From: JBEKCP01 sp049509515
GTDB lineage: Bacteria; Planctomycetota; Planctomycetia; Pirellulales; Thermoguttaceae
Assembly: GCA_049509515.1 (NCBI GenBank)
Contig: JBEKZV010000012.1
Span: forward strand, 1-64,000
DNA: 64,000 nucleotides
Direction: 5' to 3'
In this document: in pieces, positions 17,201 to 23,305 of the stretch
Position numbering within the stretch: the first letter of the stretch is position 1
Layout of the letters: each line of letters opens with the position of its first letter
Notes under the pieces: generated by a model
The model's input: the letters and a program-made list of their open reading frames with translations, nothing else
What the model was told of the DNA's origin: nothing
The model's database searches: none
Translations under genes and position numbers: made by a program

Positions 17201-18506
17201 ACTGGCGGCGCTGAGGGCGGCTGCGGGTCGTGCGGTACTGCGAGAGGAGCTTGGGGATGATGCCCTCGAAGACGCCGCCCCACTTGTGGCCCGACGGCCC
17301 CTGGCGCCAAGTGAAGGTGACGTGATCCTGGCCGGTGCCCCAGAGCAGGGCGTGCCGCAGTTTCTCGTCCAGCTCCTCCCAGGCGGTCTCCAGGACGGTG
17401 CCCGGCTCCAGGCCGTGCTTCCGCTCGAGCAGCTCGGCCACGCCGCGGAAGATGTGCCGCCGCCACCGGCCCATCTCCCGCCAGCGGCCCACCAGCGGGA
17501 TGCAACCCTGCTGGAACGAGCGGCTGGGGTCCGTCACGAGCCGCTCGGGGTCGAACGTGTAGATCTGCCCCAGCCCGCTGCACTCCGGGCACATGCCCTG
17601 GGGATTGTTGAAGCTGAACAGTTGCGGACTGGGCGGCTCGAAACTCAAGTTGCAGTGGGTGCAGGCGTAGTGGACGGAGAAGGGAATGTCCGCAAAGGAT
17701 GAAGCCGCTTGCGGCTTCGCACTCCGTCTTCCTTCATCCTTTATCCGGGTACCCTCTGGGTGTCCTTCATCCTTGGTCCTTTCTCCTTCATCCTCCGCCA
17801 CCACGAGGTTCCCCAAACCCAGCCCGAGCGCCGACTCGACCGCCTCGGCCAGGCGGGGGCGGATCTTCGGCCCCACCGCCAGCCGGTCCACCACCACCTC
17901 GATGTCGTGACGCATCTGCCGGTCCAGCCGCAGGTCGTCGCTGAGCTGCACCACGCGGCCGTCGACCCGGGCGCGGACGAATCCCTGCTTCAACAGGTCC
18001 TCGAACAGGTCGCGGTACTCGCCCCTCTGGCCGCGAATGACGGGGGCCAGGACCAGCAGCCGCGTGCCCGGCGGCAGGCCCAGGATCCGCTCGATGATCT
18101 GCTCGCGGGTCTGGGCGGTGATGGGCCGGCCGCACTGCGGGCAATGCCCCTTGCCCACCCGGGCGTAAAGCACCCGCAGGTAATCGTAAATCTCGGTGAT
18201 CGTCCCGACCGTCGAGCGGGGATTGCTCCCGCCCGACTTCTGGGCGATGGAGATTGCCGGACTCAATCCCGTAATGAGGTCCACGTCCGGCTTGGGCATC
18301 TGGCCGAGGAACTGCCGGGCAAAGCTGGAAAGGCTTTCCACGTACCGCCGCTGCCCCTCGGCATAGAGCGTGTCGAAGGCCAGCGAGCTCTTGCCCGACC
18401 CACTCACCCCCGTGAAGCAGATCAGCCGGTTGCGGGGCAGGACCAGGCTCATGTCCCGCAGGTTGTGTTCGCGGGCCCCCTGGATGAGGATGTCGGAATC
18501 AGGCAT
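11295..18506 (-). CDS. uvrA: tandem-fused excinuclease UvrA with C-terminal extension
   Basis: 2,403 residues, over twice the usual ~940. Two full UvrA units follow each other (about 1-1,000 and 1,025-1,985). Each has two ABC ATPase halves: P-loops GVSGSGKSSLA, GVSGSGKSSLV, GPSGSGKTSLA and GTSGSGKSSLV, with LAGGE/LSGGE signatures and DEPS/DEPT Walker B sites. Each also has a UvrB-binding region and zinc modules (CPECSGLG and CEACEGNG in unit 1; CPACEGLG and CEKCEGNG in unit 2). The chain thus mimics the UvrA dimer that scans DNA for damage in nucleotide excision repair. A ~415-residue C-terminal extension has no motif I recognise. At least five blocks of dispersed repeat sequence are translated in frame (12085-12175, 12425-12545, 14190-14330, 17050-17100, 17690-17800), and a further possible one is at 15440-15505. 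ATG 18506 is chosen over a TTG three codons upstream. Fused UvrA is known in planctomycetes. Confidence 0.93.
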   Translation of the reverse strand: MPDSDILIQGAREHNLRDMSLVLPRNRLICFTGVSGSGKSSLAFDTLYAEGQRRYVESLSSFARQFLGQMPKPDVDLITGLSPAISIAQKSGGSNPRSTVGTITEIYDYLRVLYARVGKGHCPQCGRPITAQTREQIIERILGLPPGTRLLVLAPVIRGQRGEYRDLFEDLLKQGFVRARVDGRVVQLSDDLRLDRQMRHDIEVVVDRLAVGPKIRPRLAEAVESALGLGLGNLVVAEDEGERTKDEGHPEGTRIKDEGRRSAKPQAASSFADIPFSVHYACTHCNLSFEPPSPQLFSFNNPQGMCPECSGLGQIYTFDPERLVTDPSRSFQQGCIPLVGRWREMGRWRRHIFRGVAELLERKHGLEPGTVLETAWEELDEKLRHALLWGTGQDHVTFTWRQGPSGHKWGGVFEGIIPKLLSQYRTTRSRPQRRQLEKHMRILGCSRCGGRRLNPQAAAVTLTSAAPAFQDHADHASMVPDGAPPEQSLPEVCSLPVARAAEFFSALELDATGQAIAAEALKEIRQRLGFLENVGLDYLTLDRAAPTLAGGEMQRIRLAGQIGCGLVGVLYILDEPSIGLHSRDNDRLLDTLRRLRDQGNTVVVVEHDEDTIRAADHVVDFGPGPGVRGGRIVAAGTLGALAAEPESLTGQYLSGRRRIAVPAVRRDAQSGRGRLVIRGARHNNLQNIDVEIPLGVFVCVTGVSGSGKSSLVGDILVEALRRDLNGGIGNPGTHDRIEGLAELDKLIAIDQSPIGRTPRSNPATYIKVFDEIRRLYAQLPEARTRGYPPGRFSFNVAGGRCEACEGNGATKLEMDFLADLWVTCPVCQGHRFSRETLQVRYKGRSIAEVLEMDIQEALTHFENIPAIAQKLQTLHDVGLDYMKLGQPSPTLSGGEAQRIKLARELVKKSTGRTLYLLDEPTTGLHFADIELLLRVLHGFVDAGNTVLVVEHNLEVVKTADWIIDLGPEGGQRGGQIVAAGTPEQLARNDGSYTGQVLRRFLAPPLAASPTAPPQAGEKRPTRVEMARAIKVRGAREHNLKGIDVDIPRDRITVCCGPSGSGKTSLAMDTVYAEGQRRYVESLSAYARQFVDKMQKPRLDHIEGLSPAVAIEQKHAGHTPRSTVGTVTEIYDYLRILVARLGQPYCPACETPVGTQSADEIIEKLMLRPAGTKLYLLAPVEVQVGERYEVLWEEMRKAGYVRVRVDAKTYSLDQPPEIDRRQKHRVEVLIDRLVVRPTARSRLAGSVENALALGRGVLLAAFPRPELPESDWPSEIHSRHFACQQCGRSFEPLGPHHFSFNSPLGWCPACEGLGVQTGTNPAALLRDPKLTLAQGAVALWPDASRGLFRRMLESLSAAAGIPADVPFEQLGGKHRRLIFHGTGQQWFEVGGQAGHPGVPARRVGGSAGGEQSVVSGQLSVATHHGRRTTDDGPRTTSPQSLSFRFQYKGLYPALDEASRVSPGLRARLEHLVDEVECTVCGGGRLRDDAAAVRFRGRTIDEWCRMSLGKLLAEFRGWQPTAAEQKVAGEVLREISNRTQFLVDVGLEYLALARPAPTLSGGEMQRIRLAAQVGSGLCGVLYVLDEPTIGLHPHDNGRLLAALEKLRDLGNTLLVVEHDRDVIAHADRLLDFGPGAGRQGGQIVAAGTPAEVRRRRGSVTGPYLSGKKAIPVPTNRRTPSRGWLEIRGARHNNLKNIDVRIPLGTLTLVTGTSGSGKSSLVEDILYNALARTLHRAKTFPGAHDAIRGIERVNKVIRVDQQPLGQTPTSSAATFTGVLDLIRTLYAQLPEAKLRGYTPRRFSFNVPGGRCEKCEGNGQLRIEMHFLPDVWVECDTCHGRRYNEETLAVRYHGRSIADVLNLSCGEALRLLENIPRIRRILQTLCDVGLDYLTLGQPAPTLSGGEAQRVKLAAELSRPDTGDTLYLLDEPTTGLHFDDLAKLLDVLGRLVDLGNTVVVIEHNLDVIKTADWVIDLGPGAGDEGGRVVVAGTPEDLVKKGGSRKTEGGKGKAASRRQTAAGEHAAGKHADAAAMRSYTAEALAPVLAAGPFVKRKTYDFAAAEAARPTDRDIDEIGRDARMPWEIDGPRWHSVERVGRTGSPCRWAGRILADVVARIEQRGTVPDQPSVGARSKENRDSPLFSPTDWSSRTVVEIRAARKSDGWFFHAITGEEWLLKMKFRTGRNTFQRDELVRRLDLKPLNDMPELPLYGTEPRVRCRNLRGPWQEIEVRVHSYEEIDRPEFWKFVDQAVAGFERFSERVEHHADVLAPWKQLGRKWHLSRRGFPLGGTVEWEAEVLEELIELLAETAPGGQLLWNNKQVVPFYVPSQHEPWAAVQTKKLDGVYLVLTGPKGRFAQGRLAALGLDARVDGSRPGCDLLRIKFRTLDDLHRADLPAFLKEHLAALKA

Positions 18507-18535
18507 GGGCGGCAATCGCGGGGCCGAAACCTTCT

Positions 18536-18565
18536 ATTCTAGCCCGCCGGGCAGAGCGGAGGCAA
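18536..18565 (-). promoter_or_regulatory. candidate uvrA promoter
   Basis: On the minus strand: TTGCCT, 18-base spacer, TAGAAT (5 of 6 at -10), about 30 bases ahead of the uvrA ATG. I see no clear LexA-type palindrome over it. Confidence 0.4.
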
Positions 18566-18676
18566 CCAACTGCCCACCGCCCTTGGCCCACAGCACGACT
18601 CTACGCAAATGGGTGGTGTGTTCGTAGTCTTGGGGCCGGGCCCCACGTGCGGTGGTATTTCTTCCGCTGTTGGAAG

Positions 18677-18704
18677 TTGACTCCGACAGGTGGTGGCCTA
18701 TGGT
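18677..18704 (+). promoter_or_regulatory. sigma70-type promoter, shared block copy 2
   Basis: TTGACT, 16-base spacer, TATGGT, with TTGGAA upstream and ATCAGTGATGGCAC downstream. This is nearly identical to the block at 2176-2203. It lies 64 bases before the HD-GYP start codon. Confidence 0.55.
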
Positions 18705-18767
18705 ATCAGTGATGGCACGACATTCGCCGGGATGACGTTCTTCGCTCAGTGGGAGGTCGGCTGACCT

Positions 18768-19733
18768 ATGGATGTCGCGGAACACGTCGACCGCCAAGGC
18801 CTGGTGCCGATCGCGTTGGACACGTTGTGCGCTTCGGCGGTCCTGCCGTTCAATCTTTACTTGCCCTCCAGCCGGGGCGGTTCGCTGGTCCTCTATCGCG
18901 AGTGCGGCTTTCCCTTCGCGCAAGAAGACTTCGACCGGCTCGTGGAGCGGAACGTCCGCACGCTCTATATCCAGTCCGGCGATTCGAGGATCTACCACGA
19001 CCACCTGCGAGAGACCATCCTGGAGAACCGGGAAATACCGGCCGCGCGCCGCTACCAGGTCCTTCGCGAGGCTGCCCGCGCGGTGCTCTCCGAGGCATTC
19101 AGCGGCGGTGAGGTCGCGAACGCCGTGGCTGCCACGACGGACCTGGGCCGGGACATGGTGCATACAGTCTGTGATTCCCAGGTCGTCCTCAACGACGTGC
19201 TCCGCGTGATGGCGCACGACTACGGCATGTTCACTCATGCGATCAACGTGGCGACGTACTGTCTGTTGATCGCTCGGCGCATGGGCACCGGCGGCGAGGA
19301 GGAACTGCTGCGGATCGGACGGGGCGCGTTGCTGCACGACATCGGCAAACAGTACGCGCCGAAGAACATCTTCGAGAAGACGGGGAGCCTGTCCGATCGG
19401 GAGAAGCAGATCATCTGCCAGCACCCGACCCAGGGATTCCTGGAACTTTGCCGCCGCGAGGACCTGGGCTGGGGGGAGATGATGATGGTCTACCAGCACC
19501 ATGAACGCTGCGACGGCCGCGGCTATCCGGTGGGCCTGGTGCGGTCGGAGATCCACGAATACGGGCGGCTGTGCGCCGTTGCCGACGTGTGCGATGCGCT
19601 GCTGCAGGACCGTCCCCACCGGCGGGCCGCGCTGCAGTCCGATGTGGTCGAGTACCTGGACCGCCAGGCGGGCCGCGGCTTTGACGAGGAGATGTCGCGA
19701 TGTTGGATTGCGGCCATCAAGCAAGCGACCTGA
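18768..19733 (+). CDS. HD-GYP domain c-di-GMP phosphodiesterase
   Basis: 321 residues. An N-terminal input region (about 1-135) of the kind often found before HD-GYP domains is followed by the HD-GYP core. HDIGK (about 189-193) gives the HD metal ligands, and HHERCDGRGYPVG carries the downstream His pair and GYP signature. These enzymes hydrolyse c-di-GMP to pGpG/GMP at a di- or tri-iron centre. All core motifs look intact, so activity is likely. Start ATG 18768 has GGGAGG 11 bases upstream. Its 3' end overlaps the PilZ gene by 34 bases, which in turn overlaps the AAA+ gene, so the three are a tightly coupled operon driven by the promoter at 18677-18704. Confidence 0.92.
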   Translation: MDVAEHVDRQGLVPIALDTLCASAVLPFNLYLPSSRGGSLVLYRECGFPFAQEDFDRLVERNVRTLYIQSGDSRIYHDHLRETILENREIPAARRYQVLREAARAVLSEAFSGGEVANAVAATTDLGRDMVHTVCDSQVVLNDVLRVMAHDYGMFTHAINVATYCLLIARRMGTGGEEELLRIGRGALLHDIGKQYAPKNIFEKTGSLSDREKQIICQHPTQGFLELCRREDLGWGEMMMVYQHHERCDGRGYPVGLVRSEIHEYGRLCAVADVCDALLQDRPHRRAALQSDVVEYLDRQAGRGFDEEMSRCWIAAIKQAT

Positions 19734-20149
19734 CGCCGTGGATCGAGTCGGTGCCCTGCAGCGTGAGACTCCCGCCGCAGCTCCGCGAAGACTTCGAGAA
19801 GACCGGGGTGACGGCGCCCTTCTACGGGGACGTGCGAACGGTGCAGCGCGCGAGCTGGCGGGGCGCCGGGCGCCGCGCCGCTCTGGGGTACCGCCAGAGC
19901 CTGCCGGCCGTGCCCCGCAACCCCGCATGGCTCGGCGTGTACATGAACGATGTTTCCTACAGGGGATGCGGCTTCTTCCACGCGGAACAGCTCTATCCGG
20001 GCGAGCGCATGCGGCTCGTGCTGCCCACGGGAACCGATCTGCCGATCGAGGTCACGTGGTGCCGCCGCATCGACGAAAGCTGCTTCGCGGTCGGGGCGCG
20101 GTTCGTCGCTTGCACGTCGCCCCCCAAGCCGGAGCAAACCCGTGATTGA
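19700..20149 (+). CDS. PilZ-like domain protein
   Basis: 149 residues, cytoplasmic. After a variable N-terminus the chain shows a PilZ-type beta barrel: an Arg-rich RASWRGAGRRAALGYR segment (residues about 50-65), then VYMNDVSYRGCGFF, corresponding to the (D/N)xSxxG motif, then a LVLPTGTDLPIEVTWCRRIDESCFAVGARF tail. Such domains bind c-di-GMP and change partner activity. GAGGAG is eight bases before ATG 19700. The reading frame begins inside the HD-GYP gene and ends by overlapping the AAA+ start, so it is likely produced in fixed ratio with both neighbours and may couple c-di-GMP to the ATPase. Confidence 0.8.
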   Translation: MLDCGHQASDLTPWIESVPCSVRLPPQLREDFEKTGVTAPFYGDVRTVQRASWRGAGRRAALGYRQSLPAVPRNPAWLGVYMNDVSYRGCGFFHAEQLYPGERMRLVLPTGTDLPIEVTWCRRIDESCFAVGARFVACTSPPKPEQTRD

Positions 20150-21620
20150 CGAGCAACAGAATGCCGGCGGGGACCTGGATGGCTTTCTGGGACGCCTGGC
20201 GGCCTTGGCGGAGAACAGTGGCGGGACCGCCGGCCATGCGCCTTCCGCCCCTCCCTCCGTGGGCACGGTCCGGCCGAGGTCACCCCTGCGCGGCGAGGAA
20301 ATTGCCCAGAGCCGCAGGGGGGTGGCGGCGCCGGCCGTGCCGCCGGACTTGGAGAGCAACGAAGGCTTCTTCCCCCTGGTCCCCGAGTCGCTTGCCGATG
20401 CCCATATTTCGGAAAGCGAAGTGGAGGCCATCATCCTCAGGTTATTGTTGCACTGCGGCAAGGCGACGGGCCTGGAAATCGCGCAGCAAGTCGCACTCCC
20501 TTTCGGTGTCGTGCAACCGTTGCTGGCCTCGTTCAAGACGAGGCGATTCCTGGCCATCAGGGGCTCCGCCGCGCTGAGCGACTACGTCTACGAGATCACC
20601 GACGCCGGTCTGCAGCGTGCCCGGCGTCATGCAGAACAGTGTACGTACTTCGGTGCCGCGCCCGTGGCCTTGTCCGATTATCGGGCTGGGGTGGCGGCGC
20701 AGTCGCTGCAAAGAACACCTCCGCGGATCGAGGACCTGCGCCGCGCCTTCGCCGACCTTACGCTCAGCGCGAACATGTTCGCCCGGTTGGGAAGGGCCAT
20801 CACCTCCGGACGCGGCCTGTTCCTGTACGGCCAGCCGGGAAACGGCAAGACCAGCATCGCCGAACGAATCACCGCGGTGTTCGGATCGAGCATCTGGATC
20901 CCCCGGGCCATTAGCGCCTGGGGCGAGATCATCCGGTTCTACGATCCGAGCTGCCATGTGGAAGTGCCGCTGGCCACCAGCGACAGGATCCTGCAAGAGG
21001 AAAAACGCGACCTGCGGTGGGTCCGTATCCGCCGGCCGACAATCGTGGTCGGCGGGGAACTCACCATGGATAGCCTGGAGATCGTTGTCCACAAGGACAC
21101 CGGGGTCTCGGAAGCGCCGATCCAAATGAAGAGCAACTGCGGCACGCTGGTGATCGACGATTTCGGCCGCCAGCGGATTCTGCCCGCGACACTGCTCAAC
21201 CGCTGGATCGTGCCCTTGGAGAAACGGCACGACTACCTCGCCTTGGCCAGCGGCCGAAAGATCCGCGTGCCCTTCGATCAATTCATCGTCTTCTCGACGA
21301 ACCTGGATCCCAAGGACCTCGTGGACGAGGCATTCTTGCGGAGGATCCCCTACAAGATCGACGTGGAGAACCCGACGGTGGAGGAGTTCCGGCAGTTGTT
21401 CAGTCACAACTGCCAGACGCTGGGGATCGCCTATCGCCGGGAGGTGCTGGACCACCTGATCGCCACGCACTACGAGGCCACCGGTCGGCAGATGCGATTC
21501 TGCCATTCTCGCGACCTGTTGCACCAAGTGGCCATATACTGCAAGTTCCATGAGTGGCCGGCCGAAATGAGCATCGAGGCGATCGATGCGGCAGCCGAGG
21601 ACTACTTCTCGATGGTGTAG
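20142..21620 (+). CDS. AAA+ ATPase with N-terminal winged-helix-like region
   Basis: 492 residues, starting at GTG 20142, which has GGAG seven bases upstream and overlaps the PilZ stop. Longer frames upstream are translations of the PilZ gene in another phase. Residues about 80-180 look like a winged-helix region (EVEAIILRLLLHCGKATGLEIA). The AAA+ core has Walker A GQPGNGKTSIAE near residue 230, Walker B TLVIDDFGRQ near 336, and arginine-finger-like DEAFLRRIPYKIDV. Related ATPases are found beside pilus/secretion and c-di-GMP genes in several phyla, but their task is not established. Operon structure suggests the ATPase is the output of the HD-GYP/PilZ module. No DNA-modifying or protease domain is attached. 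Confidence 0.85.
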   Translation: MIDEQQNAGGDLDGFLGRLAALAENSGGTAGHAPSAPPSVGTVRPRSPLRGEEIAQSRRGVAAPAVPPDLESNEGFFPLVPESLADAHISESEVEAIILRLLLHCGKATGLEIAQQVALPFGVVQPLLASFKTRRFLAIRGSAALSDYVYEITDAGLQRARRHAEQCTYFGAAPVALSDYRAGVAAQSLQRTPPRIEDLRRAFADLTLSANMFARLGRAITSGRGLFLYGQPGNGKTSIAERITAVFGSSIWIPRAISAWGEIIRFYDPSCHVEVPLATSDRILQEEKRDLRWVRIRRPTIVVGGELTMDSLEIVVHKDTGVSEAPIQMKSNCGTLVIDDFGRQRILPATLLNRWIVPLEKRHDYLALASGRKIRVPFDQFIVFSTNLDPKDLVDEAFLRRIPYKIDVENPTVEEFRQLFSHNCQTLGIAYRREVLDHLIATHYEATGRQMRFCHSRDLLHQVAIYCKFHEWPAEMSIEAIDAAAEDYFSMV

Positions 21621-21644
21621 GGCGTCCCGTGTGGCGGCCCGGCA

Positions 21645-21786
21645 CCGACCCGGCGGGTTTGCCCTGGGGCGGCCCACCGCGCTGAACTGCTTCACGGCCC
21701 AGGTGGCCCGCGTCGCCCACATGGAACAAGACGGCCGGACGCGATACCTCACCGGCTGCCGCTTCCTCGGCCGCGTAGAGTTGTAA
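21645..21786 (+). pseudogene. orphan PilZ C-terminal fragment, copy 2
   Basis: Directly after the AAA+ stop, an open frame without a credible start encodes GRPTALNCFTAQ, then HMEQDGRTRYLTGCRFLGRV before the stop. This closely matches the last ~45 residues of the GAF-PAS-PilZ protein at 2460. Similarity continues past the stop codon into the 3' flank (TAAGGCAAGGAAGAAGGATC). The PilZ motif residues are not in the fragment, so it cannot be a working domain. Confidence 0.7.
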
Positions 21787-21993
21787 GGCAAGGAAGAAGG
21801 ATCGAGGATGAAGGATCAAGGGCGAAAGAGGAATGCGGGCGAAAGGTAACCAGCGCCCCCGCCGTTGGCGCCCCATTCTCCGACCGAGTGCCAACGCCCC
21901 CCGACTCCTCCGCTCTTCAACCAAGAGTTAATATTGAAAGCCTCACCCCGGGCGCACTGCCGACCCCGGCTGCGCTGACCCCACGAACCCATG

Positions 21994-22215
21994 CTAACCG
22001 ACGATTGATCCGCTTCTTCCCTCGAAATGCCAGTGGATCCCTCCCTGCCCCTGGCTGAACGATCCGGCAATCCTCCCCAACACTGTGCCAACAAGCGGCT
22101 CCGCGCTTGGGTTGAGGGTCTGTAGGATATACTCGACTCCGGTTGGGTCTTTGACATGCAACTCGCAGTACGTTTGCGTGCACTGCAAGTTGAATGACGC
22201 ACAGGTGAGTGTCAT
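21994..22215 (-). CDS. small hypothetical protein downstream of lipoprotein pair
   Basis: 73 codons beginning MTLTCASFNLQC and ending IHWHFEGRSGSIV G. GAGG lies six bases before the ATG, and the gene starts 14 bases after the stop of the lipoprotein gene at 22229 on the same strand, as expected for the last gene of a short operon. It has no signal peptide, contains three Cys near the N-terminus and matches no family I know. The more AT-rich composition matches the lipoprotein pair rather than the rest of the window. Confidence 0.45.
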   Translation of the reverse strand: MTLTCASFNLQCTQTYCELHVKDPTGVEYILQTLNPSAEPLVGTVLGRIAGSFSQGQGGIHWHFEGRSGSIVG

Positions 22216-22228
22216 CGGCCGCCTCTTG

Positions 22229-23278
22229 TTATGGGCTGTTCGCGCTGGTTTTGTTCAGGAGCACTCGAATGTTGTCCAGCCCGTCCACAATCTTCTGAGT
22301 ATCGCTATTCGAGGGTTTGATGCTCGGGTAGTGGTTCGAAAAGAACTGGACGTCGGCACCGAAAAGATCGCCAGGATTGAGGCCAAGGCTCTGAAGATTT
22401 GCCTGAAAATACAGGGTCATCGTGGGGCCGCCCTGAGGAGTCGGCCCAGCCCCCTTCTCAGGCACAGTATAATCTGGCCGTGCATTGAATGCAAATCTGC
22501 GGTCGGTCAATCCTCCCCGCGTCGGCCTGACCACCATGAGGCCGTCATCATTGGGTACAAGCTTGTCCTTCGATAGGGTGATCTTATAGGTGTCTACAAC
22601 GGGCCCACCTTCGACCTTATCGATGGTGGTGCTCCATAAGCCAGTGCTGGGTTGGTCTGGGCCGAACGCAGTTCGCAGGACCAATTGCATAAACGCGCTC
22701 GCTCCCGCGTCGGTCACCCAATACCATTTATCGCCGCATTTGCGCGACACGTGGCAATGGCAAGTCGGGGGCTGCGGCGACGCCATGAAAAGATCGGAAT
22801 TCTTGGCGAACGCCAGGTATTCCTCGTATACGTAGTTCTGATCAGTTACCGGCGTCGCCTTGAAGCTGAGCGTGCGATCGCCTGTGCTGTTGGCGGCGAA
22901 TGGGAACGCTCCCGCGAACATTGCAGCCCGTGTCATTTGCAGCGGGGCGGCCTTGGTGAGGTCTGTGGTGTTCGAACGCGTGAAACTGAGCTGGCCGCCG
23001 GTTGCCTGCGCAATGGAAACGTCCTTGTCGTTGACGTTCAGGTCGGTGTAAGACAACTGAACAAAAAGCTGGTTCTCGTGCGCGCGGACGAGGTTGTCCA
23101 TTGCCTGATCGGAGTATAAATCGATCAGAGCCTGACGCAGGTCGATTCCGTCTCTTCCAACGCGCTGGGCCGCGCATCCCAAACAACACAGGCATAAGGT
23201 GGCGGTCCAAAAAGCATCGCGAACCCGGAGTCGAGATTTCGGAATGGAGTGTTTCGTCGGTCTGTGACAGGTCGGCAT
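22229..23278 (-). CDS. hypothetical lipoprotein, paralogue B of a tandem pair
   Basis: 349 residues with a lipoprotein signal: basic N-terminus, hydrophobic stretch and lipobox CLGC followed by AAQRVGRDG. The mature part opens with LRQALIDLYSDQAMDNLVRA, almost the same as its neighbour at 23306 (FRQSLLDMYADQVMDNLVAV). The two share further blocks, including the CGDKWYWVTDAGASAFMQL / CGAKWYWVPQEAAGVFLQL pair and a C-x-C-H/C-x-F-H element just before. No known domain is recognised. The envelope location is inferred. Codon use is visibly less GC-rich than flanking genes. Confidence 0.8.
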   Translation of the reverse strand: MPTCHRPTKHSIPKSRLRVRDAFWTATLCLCCLGCAAQRVGRDGIDLRQALIDLYSDQAMDNLVRAHENQLFVQLSYTDLNVNDKDVSIAQATGGQLSFTRSNTTDLTKAAPLQMTRAAMFAGAFPFAANSTGDRTLSFKATPVTDQNYVYEEYLAFAKNSDLFMASPQPPTCHCHVSRKCGDKWYWVTDAGASAFMQLVLRTAFGPDQPSTGLWSTTIDKVEGGPVVDTYKITLSKDKLVPNDDGLMVVRPTRGGLTDRRFAFNARPDYTVPEKGAGPTPQGGPTMTLYFQANLQSLGLNPGDLFGADVQFFSNHYPSIKPSNSDTQKIVDGLDNIRVLLNKTSANSP

Positions 23279-23305
23279 ACTTCCACCAAATTGATTGTCT
23301 ATGGG

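Noticed and set aside
10647..17702. Very long plus-strand open frames (over 1,100 codons each) opposite uvrA
   Set aside because: They are antisense to clearly conserved UvrA motifs, show low-complexity Gly/Ala/Arg composition and lack ribosome sites; an effect of GC-rich codon positions.
18705..18730. Sigma-54 promoter TGGCAC-N5-TTGC downstream of the shared block
   Set aside because: TGGCACG is present, but the -12 element reads TCGC here and TTAC in the other copy, so the invariant GC is not kept; the sigma70-type hexamers fit both copies better.
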